Part shown: positions 15,839 through 22,241 of the stretch, one piece after another
How positions within the stretch are numbered: the stretch's first letter is position 1
How the letters are laid out: each line of letters begins with the position of its first letter
NCBI GenBank assembly: GCA_937894795.1
Contig: CALCQV010000087.1
Span: 1-22,241, forward strand
Direction of reading: 5' to 3'
Source of the DNA: an uncultured Bacteroidales bacterium
Lineage (GTDB): Bacteria > Bacteroidota > Bacteroidia > Bacteroidales > Lentimicrobiaceae
DNA length: 22,241 nt
Notes under the pieces: model-generated
The model's database searches: none
Told to the model about the DNA's origin: nothing
What the model saw: only the letters and a program-made list of their open reading frames with translations
Translations under genes and position numbers: made by a program

Positions 15839-17287
15839 ATGGACCAAGAACCTAAGAATATAATTGATGAGGTAACCCAGAGCGAGTATAAGTATGGCTT
15901 CTTCACTGATATTGAGATGGATACTGCCCCCAAAGGGCTTAATGAAGATATAATCCGGTTAATATCCACCAAAAAGAATGAACCCGACTGGCTGCTTCAA
16001 TACCGACTTGACGCTTATAGCAAGTGGACCCGGATGACAGAGCCCACATGGGCACATTTGCATCATCCTCCCATTGATTACCAGGATATAATCTACTATG
16101 CCGCCCCCAAGCCAAAAAAGGAACTCAGTAGCCTTGATGAAGTTGATCCTGAACTTTTATCAACCTTCAACAAGCTTGGCATATCGCTCGAAGAGCAAAA
16201 AAGGCTGAGTGGCGTTGCCGTTGATGCGGTTATTGACTCTGTTTCCGTAAAGACAACTTTCTCAGCCACACTTGAAAAAAAGGGAATACTGTTCTGCTCT
16301 TTCAGTGAAGCAGTACAGAAGTACCCTGATCTTGTAAAGCAATATCTGGGTAGCGTTGTCCCATCAGATGATAATTATTTTGCTGCCCTGAATTCAGCAG
16401 TATTCACTGATGGTTCATTCTGTTATATCCCAAAAGGCGTCAGATGCCCTGTTGAGCTTTCCACTTACTTCAGAATCAATGCAGCCAACACCGGACAATT
16501 TGAACGTACACTAATCATTGGTGATGAAGGCAGTTACGTTAGTTACATGGAGGGCTGCACTGCTCCTATGCGTGATGAGAATCAGCTGCATGCCGCCATT
16601 GTTGAGATCATTGCCCTTAAGGATGCCGAGGTGAAATACTCTACCGTACAGAACTGGTATCCCGGAAACAAGCAGGGCGAAGGTGGAATCTACAACTTCG
16701 TGACCAAGAGGGGTATCTGCAAGGGCAATAACTCAAAAATATCATGGACACAGGTGGAAACAGGGTCTGCCATTACCTGGAAGTACCCGAGTGTTATCCT
16801 CATGGGTGACAATTCCATCGGCGAGTTTTACTCGGTTGCCGTAACCAACAATTACCAGCAGGCCGACACCGGTTCAAAGATGATACATCTGGGTAAGAAC
16901 ACCCGCAGCACCATCATCTCCAAGGGAATATCAGCAGGTCATAGCAACAATAGTTACCGCGGACTGGTGAAGATGACCAAACGTGCCGAGAACGGCCGCA
17001 ACTTTTCACAATGTGATTCATTGCTTCTCGGCGACAAGTGCGGTGCCCATACCTGGCCATATATCAAAACCGAGAATAAATCATCCATTGTGGAACACGA
17101 AGCCACCACTTCCAAGATATCCGATGATCAGCTGTATTATTGCAATCAGCGTGGTATAAGCACTGAAAGCGCCATAGGGCTTATCGTTAACGGTTATGCC
17201 CGTGAAGTGCTTAAGCAACTGCCTATGGAGTTCGCTGTTGAAGCCCAAAAGCTCCTGTCAGTAAGCCTGGAAGGCAGCGTTGGTTAG
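15839..17287 (+). CDS. sufB: Fe-S cluster assembly scaffold SufB
   Basis: SufB is the scaffold subunit of the SufBC2D complex, on which Fe-S clusters are built from SufS/SufE sulfur. The 482 residues match the family throughout. SYMEGCTAPMRDENQLHAA (235-253) contains Cys240, the counterpart of E. coli Cys254 that receives sulfur. NFSQCDSLLLGDKCGAHTWP (388-407) contains Cys392, the counterpart of Cys405. VEHEATTSKISDDQLYYCNQ (418-437) contains His420 and Glu421, the pair implicated in cluster formation. The C-terminus LPMEFAVEAQKLLSVSLEGS is typical. The ATG at 15839 follows a candidate promoter and opens the operon sufB-C-D-S-E-DUF59. The 101-base gap to sufC is the longest before sufE. Confidence 0.98.
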   Translation: MDQEPKNIIDEVTQSEYKYGFFTDIEMDTAPKGLNEDIIRLISTKKNEPDWLLQYRLDAYSKWTRMTEPTWAHLHHPPIDYQDIIYYAAPKPKKELSSLDEVDPELLSTFNKLGISLEEQKRLSGVAVDAVIDSVSVKTTFSATLEKKGILFCSFSEAVQKYPDLVKQYLGSVVPSDDNYFAALNSAVFTDGSFCYIPKGVRCPVELSTYFRINAANTGQFERTLIIGDEGSYVSYMEGCTAPMRDENQLHAAIVEIIALKDAEVKYSTVQNWYPGNKQGEGGIYNFVTKRGICKGNNSKISWTQVETGSAITWKYPSVILMGDNSIGEFYSVAVTNNYQQADTGSKMIHLGKNTRSTIISKGISAGHSNNSYRGLVKMTKRAENGRNFSQCDSLLLGDKCGAHTWPYIKTENKSSIVEHEATTSKISDDQLYYCNQRGISTESAIGLIVNGYAREVLKQLPMEFAVEAQKLLSVSLEGSVG

Positions 17288-17388
17288 CACGTTTGAATCA
17301 ATCTCATTAGCTTAATCCGCACAAGTTATAATGAGGCATCAGTAAAGATAAAATTTTTAGATCAAATAACTTTTATAAAGAACATAAA

Positions 17389-18141
17389 ATGCTTACTATT
17401 AAGAATTTAAGGGTCGCAATCAACAACAAGGAAATATTGCGTGGCATTAATCTGGAGGTTAAACCGGGTGAAGTTCATGCTATTATGGGGCCTAACGGAA
17501 CAGGGAAAAGTACGCTTGCATCGGTCATTGCAGGCCGTGATATCTATGATATACTGGGAGGTGAAGTTCTTTTCAATGGCAAGAACCTTCTTGATCTGCC
17601 GGTTGAAGAGCGGGCTGCCGAGGGAATCTTCCTTGGCTTTCAGTATCCTGTTGAAATACCCGGTGTAAGCATGACCAACTTCATGCGCACAGCACTGAAT
17701 GAACAACGCAAATATCGTGGTCTTGACCCCATGCCTGCCAATGAGTTCCTTGCCAAGATGGAAGAGAAGAAGAAAATGCTCGAGATACAGGCCAAACTCA
17801 CTAACCGATCAGTAAACGAAGGATTCTCGGGTGGTGAAAAGAAAAAGAATGAAATTTTCCAGATGGCCATGCTTGAGCCTAAACTCGCTATACTTGATGA
17901 AACCGACTCAGGCCTTGATATTGATGCGCTTAAAATTGTAGCCAATGGCGTTAACATGCTTCGCCGCCCCGATAACGCTTTTGTGGTGATAACTCACTAC
18001 CAGAGATTGCTTGATTATATTGTGCCTGATATTGTACACGTACTTTTTGACGGCAAGATTGTCCGTTCAGGAACCAAGGAACTTGCCCTTGAACTGGAAG
18101 AGAAGGGTTATGAATGGATTAAGGCAGGTTTAGCCCAATAA
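17389..18141 (+). CDS. sufC: Fe-S assembly ATPase SufC
   Basis: SufC is the ABC-type ATPase that drives conformational change in the SufBC2D complex. The 250 residues show Walker A GPNGTGKST (34-42), the Q-loop glutamine at about 85 in LGFQYPVEIPG, the ABC signature FSGGEKKKNE (146-155), Walker B LAILDETDSGLDID (167-180) and the switch histidine His203 in ITHYQR. The signature with KKK after SGGE and the ETDSGLDIDAL segment identify SufC among ABC ATPases. It has no membrane domain and acts in the cytoplasm. It lies 39 bases before sufD. Confidence 0.98.
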   Translation: MLTIKNLRVAINNKEILRGINLEVKPGEVHAIMGPNGTGKSTLASVIAGRDIYDILGGEVLFNGKNLLDLPVEERAAEGIFLGFQYPVEIPGVSMTNFMRTALNEQRKYRGLDPMPANEFLAKMEEKKKMLEIQAKLTNRSVNEGFSGGEKKKNEIFQMAMLEPKLAILDETDSGLDIDALKIVANGVNMLRRPDNAFVVITHYQRLLDYIVPDIVHVLFDGKIVRSGTKELALELEEKGYEWIKAGLAQ

Positions 18142-18180
18142 ATCATGGTATAACCACTCTGGTAAAAATACCTTTACTAT

Positions 18181-19590
18181 ATGGAAGAAATTGCAATGCT
18201 CAACATAAAGGATGCTATAACAGAGCACTATCATCTGAACCTCGATTCAATCGGCAAGGTTGACAATCCACGTATTGCCGGCCTCCGTAAAGAGGCTTTT
18301 GAAACATTCAGGCTGCTCGGTTTCCCCGATACAAAAGTAGAGAAGTGGCGTAATAGCGATCTGTCGAGGGTGCTCGACCGCTCGTACACCTTCCGCGTAG
18401 AACCGGAACCGCAAAATACAAATGCCCGTGATCTCTTCAGGTGTGAAGTGCCCGGCTTCGACACTACCTCTGTTACCGTGTTGAATGGCTGGTACCTTAA
18501 CGGTGGCAAGTTGCTCACCACTTACGACAATGGACTTGTGATTGGAAGCCTTAGGGCTGCCTTCACTGCATTCCCTGACCTCGTGGAAAAGCACTATGGT
18601 AGGTATGCCGACTTTAAATCAAACGGACTTGCTGCCCTTAATACAGCGCTTGCCATGGATGGTGTTTTTATATATGTTCCCGACAACGTGGTGGTGGAAA
18701 AACCGGTTCAGATGGTCAGCCTCATCAATATGAAGGAAGACTCCATGATACAACTGCGCAATTTGGTGATACTGGGCAAAAACAGCAAGCTTACCCTGGT
18801 GCAGTGTGATGATTCCATTGATGATCACCGCAGCTTCATTAATACCGTTTCTGAGTTTTATATTGGTGAAAATTCTCACCTTGATCACTATAAACTTCAA
18901 AACAAAAACGATCATTCCACCCTTATCAACGGCAGCTGGTTCATGATTGAACGTAACGCTAACCTCTCGAGCAATGGTATTAGCCTGAATGGTGGTTTCA
19001 TAAGGAATGAATCGTATGCGCGACTAAATGGAAGCGGATCACATGCCGATTTACTGGGCCTCTATTTAATGGACCGCAACCAGCATATAGATAATCAGGT
19101 GTTTGTGGATCATGCCGTGCCCGACTGTACTAGCAATGAGTCATTCAAGGGAATACTCGATGATCATGCCAGTGGTGTGTTTAACGGACATATCCTCGTT
19201 CGTAAAGATGCCCAACGCACCAATGCCTACCAGAACAACAAGAACATACTGATTTCCGACAAGGCAGTGATTGATACAAAGCCATTCCTCGAGATCTATG
19301 CCGATGATGTGAAATGCAGCCATGGTGCCACTGTAGGCCAGCTTGATGCTGAAGCCATGTTTTACCTGCGCTCCAGAGGTATCTCGTTTGAAAACTCACG
19401 AATGCTCCTGATGTATGCCTTTGCCGCCGATATTGTGAATAAGATTTCCATAGATGAGCTCCGTAACCGTATTGATGACCTCGTGAAGAAAAGATTGCGT
19501 GGGGAACTATCCATCTGTGATCAGTGTGTATTGCACTGCAATGCTCAGGAACAGAGGGTAGCCTTCAATATTGACATGAGCCGTATCTAA
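18181..19590 (+). CDS. sufD: Fe-S cluster assembly protein SufD
   Basis: SufD pairs with SufB in the SufBC2D scaffold and is needed for iron entry. The beta-helix core includes KLTLVQCDDSIDDH (203-216) and DVKCSHGATVGQLDAEAMFY (376-395), where Cys379 and His381 match E. coli Cys358 and His360; LRSRGIS follows, as is normal. The ATG at 18181 gives 469 residues; a second ATG at 18196 (MLNIKDAI) is an equally likely start. The last part contains SICDQCVLHC (444-453), placing Cys446, Cys449 and Cys453 in a CxxCxxxC pattern absent from E. coli SufD. This tail could bind metal or take part in sulfur handling (inference). The gene lies 22 bases before sufS. Confidence 0.96.
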   Translation: MEEIAMLNIKDAITEHYHLNLDSIGKVDNPRIAGLRKEAFETFRLLGFPDTKVEKWRNSDLSRVLDRSYTFRVEPEPQNTNARDLFRCEVPGFDTTSVTVLNGWYLNGGKLLTTYDNGLVIGSLRAAFTAFPDLVEKHYGRYADFKSNGLAALNTALAMDGVFIYVPDNVVVEKPVQMVSLINMKEDSMIQLRNLVILGKNSKLTLVQCDDSIDDHRSFINTVSEFYIGENSHLDHYKLQNKNDHSTLINGSWFMIERNANLSSNGISLNGGFIRNESYARLNGSGSHADLLGLYLMDRNQHIDNQVFVDHAVPDCTSNESFKGILDDHASGVFNGHILVRKDAQRTNAYQNNKNILISDKAVIDTKPFLEIYADDVKCSHGATVGQLDAEAMFYLRSRGISFENSRMLLMYAFAADIVNKISIDELRNRIDDLVKKRLRGELSICDQCVLHCNAQEQRVAFNIDMSRI

Positions 19591-19612
19591 CAAGTATTAA
19601 AGCTGAAGATTC

Positions 19613-20848
19613 ATGGAAAAACAACTGCAATTACTTGACCCGATGGTGATCCGAAAGGATTTTCCTATTTTGTCGACTATGGTGAACAACCACCCCCTGG
19701 TTTATCTGGATAATGCTGCTACCACTCAGAAACCTCAGGCAGTGCTTGATGCATTGACTGATTATTACCTGCACTACAATGCCAATGTACATCGTGGTGT
19801 TCATCACCTTAGCCAGCAAGCAACCATTGCATTTGAAAATGTAAGGGAGAAAATACGGCAATTCATCAATGCCGCCAGTTCACATGAAATCATTTATACT
19901 CGTGGCACCACCGAGTCAATTAACCTTGTGGCCTCCACGTGGGGAAGGAAGAACATTAAGGCCGGTGATGAAATCCTGATCTCAGAAATAGAGCATCATT
20001 CAAATATTGTTCCCTGGCAGATGCTCTGTGAAGAGAAGCAGGCAATCCTGAAAGTCATCCCTATTCATGAGAACGGCACCCTCGATATGGATGCCTTCTA
20101 CCAGATGCTCACCGATAAGGTAAAACTGCTGGCCATCACCCATGTTTCAAACACCCTTGGCACCATCACTCCTGTGAAGGAGCTCATTGATGCGGCCCAT
20201 GCCAATAATACCATTGTGCTTGTTGACGGCGCCCAAGCCTTATCACACATTAAAGTGGATGTTCAGGACCTCGGCTGCGACTTTTATGCCTTTTCAGCTC
20301 ACAAAATCTATGGACCAATGGGCATTGGCGGATTATATGGCAAGGAACATATACTTGAAGCTATGCCCCCCTATCAGGGCGGTGGCGAAATGATACAATC
20401 AGTATCGTTTGAGAAAACAACCTATAATGAACTGCCTTTCAAATTTGAAGCAGGCACCCCCAATGCAGGTGGAGCAATAGGATTCGGCGCAGCACTGGAT
20501 TACATTAATAAACTCGGAATAGATAATATTGCTGCCTATGAACACCGGCTAGGCAATTATGCAACCCGGCGGTTGATGGAAAATTCCAATATTAGAATCG
20601 TAGGAACCGCTCCTGAGAAAGCCTCCGTAATTTCATTCCTGATTGATCGCATCCATCCATTTGATGCAGGCACTATTCTTGACCAGATGGGTATCGCCGT
20701 AAGGACGGGCAATCATTGCACACAGCCTCTCATGGATAAATATGGAGTGCCCGGAACTATCAGAGCATCGTTGGCTTTTTATAATACTGAAAGTGAAGTT
20801 GATGCACTTATTAATGGAATTTCTAAAGTAGAACAACTGTTTTTATGA
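19613..20848 (+). CDS. sufS: Cysteine desulfurase SufS
   Basis: SufS is a PLP enzyme that takes sulfur from cysteine, leaving alanine, and passes the persulfide to SufE. The 411 residues match group II desulfurases: YLDNAATTQKP (31-41), RGTTESINLVA (97-107), EIEHHSNIVPWQ (125-136), VDGAQ (204-208) with the PLP-binding Asp205, SAHKIYGPMGIGGLYG (228-243) with the PLP lysine Lys231, and RTGNHCTQP (364-372) with the catalytic Cys369. The short active-site Cys loop is the group II (SufS) form rather than IscS/NifS. It sits between sufD and sufE in the same operon, as expected for SufS-SufE coupling. Confidence 0.97.
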   Translation: MEKQLQLLDPMVIRKDFPILSTMVNNHPLVYLDNAATTQKPQAVLDALTDYYLHYNANVHRGVHHLSQQATIAFENVREKIRQFINAASSHEIIYTRGTTESINLVASTWGRKNIKAGDEILISEIEHHSNIVPWQMLCEEKQAILKVIPIHENGTLDMDAFYQMLTDKVKLLAITHVSNTLGTITPVKELIDAAHANNTIVLVDGAQALSHIKVDVQDLGCDFYAFSAHKIYGPMGIGGLYGKEHILEAMPPYQGGGEMIQSVSFEKTTYNELPFKFEAGTPNAGGAIGFGAALDYINKLGIDNIAAYEHRLGNYATRRLMENSNIRIVGTAPEKASVISFLIDRIHPFDAGTILDQMGIAVRTGNHCTQPLMDKYGVPGTIRASLAFYNTESEVDALINGISKVEQLFL

Positions 20849-20926
20849 TATCGATTGTTTATTATTGTGATGTGAGTTCCTAACTTTACACTCATTATTC
20901 AAATAACGTTAACTGAAAATACCAAT

Positions 20927-21358
20927 ATGAAAATACAGGATGCCTCCAATTCAATAATTAATGAATTTGACAACTTTGAAGATTGGATGGATAAATACAA
21001 TTACCTTATTGAATTGGGCAAGTCGTTACCGATGATTGAGGAAAAATACAAAGTGGAGAGCAACCTGATTCCCGGTTGCCAATCGAGAGTTTGGCTGCAC
21101 GCTGAATTTGACGGCAAACTTATACATTTTACCGCCGACAGTGATGCCGTAATAACCAGAGGTATTGCCAATCTTCTCATACGCGTCTACTCTGACCATA
21201 CGCCCCAGGAAATACTCGATGCCTCTACTGAATTCATCAAGGAAATTGGGCTCACCGAGCACCTGTCGCCTACCCGTTCCAACGGTTTGATGTCAATGAT
21301 CAAGCAGATAAAAATGTATGCTCTAGCCTACAAAACCAAATTAGCCATTGACCAGTAA
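20927..21358 (+). CDS. sufE: Sulfur acceptor protein SufE
   Basis: SufE receives persulfide sulfur from SufS and delivers it to SufB. The 143 residues carry the family signature: Cys51 within LIPGCQSRVWL (47-57) is the sulfur acceptor. GIANLLIRVYSDHTPQEIL is the conserved central helix region, and HLSPTRSNGLMSMIKQIK near the C-terminus is also typical. Length matches single-domain SufE. A 78-base gap separates it from sufS; it contains TAACTTTA (20880-20887), one base off the -7 consensus, so a secondary promoter is possible but weakly supported. Confidence 0.96.
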   Translation: MKIQDASNSIINEFDNFEDWMDKYNYLIELGKSLPMIEEKYKVESNLIPGCQSRVWLHAEFDGKLIHFTADSDAVITRGIANLLIRVYSDHTPQEILDASTEFIKEIGLTEHLSPTRSNGLMSMIKQIKMYALAYKTKLAIDQ

Positions 21359-21360
21359 AC

Positions 21361-21519
21361 ACGGTTTTAATTAACACCGTATGAAAAAACAGTGCTGAAA
21401 TGAACTCTGTTAGAGTAAACTCTGATATATTAAACCACATTAAAATAAGCTCTGCCAGAGTAAAAAATGTTAGAAATAATAATGTCGAAAAAGACATTAT
21501 TTGAAATATCACTTTTCAA
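21361..21519. repeat. Cluster of short inverted repeats between sufE and the DUF59 gene
   Basis: Five short inverted repeats crowd this 180-base gap: an imperfect palindrome with ACGGT/ACCGT arms (21361-21380); ACTCT-GTT-AGAGT (21404-21416); CTCT-GCC-AGAG (21450-21460); AATAATGTC/GACATTATT, a perfect nine-pair stem with a six-base GAAAAA loop (21478-21501); and TTGAAA/TTTCAA (21501-21519). The second and third are related copies, each followed by TAAA. None is followed by a strong T run, so they are not clear terminators. They may fold in the mRNA leader of the DUF59 gene. Confidence 0.6.
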
Positions 21520-21538
21520 AAAATCATAGCGTATAAAC

Positions 21539-21880
21539 ATGTTGGAGTCCATTATGAACATAAACCACGAGAAAACACTGGAATTCAGTGACAGAATCAT
21601 AGAACGGTTAAAAGGCATTTATGACCCCGAAATACCCGTCAATATATACGACCTGGGTCTAATCTACAACATAAGTGTGGACAACGACTCCAAGGCCCAT
21701 ATCCTCATGACCCTCACCGCCCCCAATTGCCCGGTAGCCGAATCCCTCCCCGAAGAGGTAGAAATGAAGGTTGGCGCAATCCAAGGCCTCACTGGCGCAG
21801 TGGTTGAAATAACATTTGATCCCCCATGGGACCAGGATATGATGTCGGAGTCAGCAATGTTGGATTTGGGGTTTCTATAA
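21539..21880 (+). CDS. sufT: DUF59/MIP18 family Fe-S maturation protein (SufT-like)
   Basis: DUF59 proteins of the SufT/MIP18/PaaD group help insert or traffic Fe-S clusters into target proteins. The 113 residues show the family motifs YDPEIPVNIYDLGLIY (28-43) and LTAPNCPVAESLPEE (59-73), where Cys64 is the conserved cysteine, plus the closing FDPPWDQDMMSE. Such genes often end suf operons, and this one follows sufE by 180 bases, supporting the role. The ATG at 21539 is given, but the ATG at 21554 (MNINHEK) is an equally good start. Hairpin R1 of the repeat array begins seven bases after the stop codon and may help end the operon transcript. Confidence 0.88.
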   Translation: MLESIMNINHEKTLEFSDRIIERLKGIYDPEIPVNIYDLGLIYNISVDNDSKAHILMTLTAPNCPVAESLPEEVEMKVGAIQGLTGAVVEITFDPPWDQDMMSESAMLDLGFL

Positions 21881-21886
21881 ATTATA

Positions 21887-22066
21887 ACCCCCGGAGGGGG
21901 TGTAAGTCGTATAGAAGTTTCAGAACAACAATGAAATAAACCCCCAGAGGGGATGTAAATTCTATAGAAAGATTGGAACAAAGAAGAAAATAATCCCCAG
22001 CGGGGATGTAAGTCGTATAAAGGGATCAGAACAACAAAGAAATAAACCCCCAGAGGGGGTGTAAGT
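21887..22066. repeat. Tandem array of four REP-like GC hairpins, 53-bp period
   Basis: Four hairpins occur with loop starts at 21893, 21946, 21999 and 22052, an exact 53-base period. The stems are ACCCCC/GGGGGT (R1, R4), CCCC/GGGG with a mismatched outer pair (R2) and ATCCCC/GGGGAT (R3); loops are GGA, AGA, AGC and AGA. Each stem is followed by GTAAGT or GTAAAT. The intervening bases, with CGTATAGAA and CAGAACAACAA in most copies, are also conserved, so these are tandem units rather than CRISPR repeats with unique spacers. Short palindromes with a fixed flanking tetranucleotide next to an IS200-like gene are the known arrangement of REP elements and their RAYT transposase. Confidence 0.85.
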
Positions 22067-22069
22067 ACT

Positions 22070-22077
22070 TACCTTTG
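22070..22077 (+). promoter_or_regulatory. Candidate -7 box for the transposase gene, overlapping a palindrome
   Basis: TACCTTTG matches TAnnTTTG exactly and ends 18 bases before the ATG at 22096. Its first three bases overlap the perfect palindrome GTAAGTACTTAC (22061-22072). The place where a -33 box would lie is taken up by hairpin R4. Confidence 0.45.
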
Positions 22078-22095
22078 AATCTAAATTATTTTACC

Positions 22096-22241
22096 ATGTC
22101 TGACACCTACTCTCAAATTTATCTTCAATACGTTTTTTCAGTAAGAAACCGAGATTGCATTCTATTGCCTGAATGGCGTGAAAAACTCTTTGAATACATT
22201 GCCGGTATAGTTAGAATGAAAGGCCAAAAACCAATTATAGT
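22096..22241 (+). CDS. REP-associated tyrosine transposase / IS200-like Y1 protein (3' partial)
   Basis: The first 48 residues are visible before the window ends. MSDTYSQIYLQYVFSVRNRD and EKLFEYIAGIVRMKGQKPII closely follow the N-terminus of Bacteroidota IS200-like (Y1_Tnp) proteins, which start with an M-x-x-T-Y-x-Q-I strand and continue to a PDHIH-type HUH motif. The HUH motif and the catalytic tyrosine would lie beyond position 22241, so activity cannot be judged. These enzymes nick single-stranded DNA at hairpins. The hairpin array directly upstream supports the RAYT type (domesticated, REP-linked) over a free-moving IS200, but without the 3' side this remains inference. No second IS gene (TnpB) is visible. 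Confidence 0.8.
   Translation, partial: MSDTYSQIYLQYVFSVRNRDCILLPEWREKLFEYIAGIVRMKGQKPII

Noticed and set aside
21887..22066. CRISPR-like regular array
   Set aside because: The period is regular, but the segments between the palindromes are themselves conserved copies, there are only four units, and no cas gene is seen. Tandem REP-like units explain it better.

Overview
The window reads as chromosomal DNA from a member of the Bacteroidota. The reasons are: the protein types (class I PPK2, a DUF2147 lipocalin-like protein, a sufBCDSE-DUF59 cluster, an IS200-like Y1 protein of Bacteroidota style); several perfect TAnnTTTG boxes (the Bacteroidota -7 element) upstream of genes; and starts without obvious Shine-Dalgarno sequences. 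No rRNA, tRNA or CRISPR array was recognised. A genus cannot be assigned from sequence reading alone.

Layout. (1) 1-4170, housekeeping on the + strand: the tail of an unidentified gene, thiL and uvrC four bases apart, then a noncoding gap with a 14-bp tandem repeat, then a class I polyphosphate kinase 2. (2) 4204-15434, an envelope/accessory block with mixed orientation: a WecE/RffA-type sugar aminotransferase (-), a secreted DUF2147 protein with a Lys/Thr/Pro/Ala linker (+), a PAPS-dependent sulfotransferase (+), an SGNH-type membrane-anchored protein and an AlgI-like MBOAT acyltransferase (both -, separated by a 35-bp minisatellite), a second sulfotransferase paralogue (+), a fatty acyl-AMP ligase fused to an acyl carrier protein (+) and a Wzx/MOP-type flippase (+). 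(3) 15839-21880, the complete SUF iron-sulfur cluster assembly system, sufB-C-D-S-E plus a DUF59 (SufT/MIP18-like) gene, behind a candidate Bacteroidota promoter. (4) 21887-22241, four GC-rich hairpins repeated at an exact 53-bp period, leading directly into the 5' end of a REP-associated (IS200-like) tyrosine transposase gene that runs off the window.

How the genes may work together. The SUF genes form one pathway: SufS/SufE supply persulfide sulfur to the SufBCD scaffold, and the DUF59 protein probably helps maturation. In the envelope block, the combination of adenylating enzyme plus carrier (FAAL-ACP), MBOAT and SGNH protein repeats the parts list of the Dlt D-alanylation machinery (DltA, C, B, D), but with a fatty-acyl-type activating enzyme. 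Sulfotransferases and a flippase lie beside it. The inference, not proof, is a locus that builds an exported glycan or lipid decorated with acyl and sulfate groups. The two least ordinary items are this Dlt-like acyl/sulfate locus and the hairpin array with its neighbouring transposase gene.
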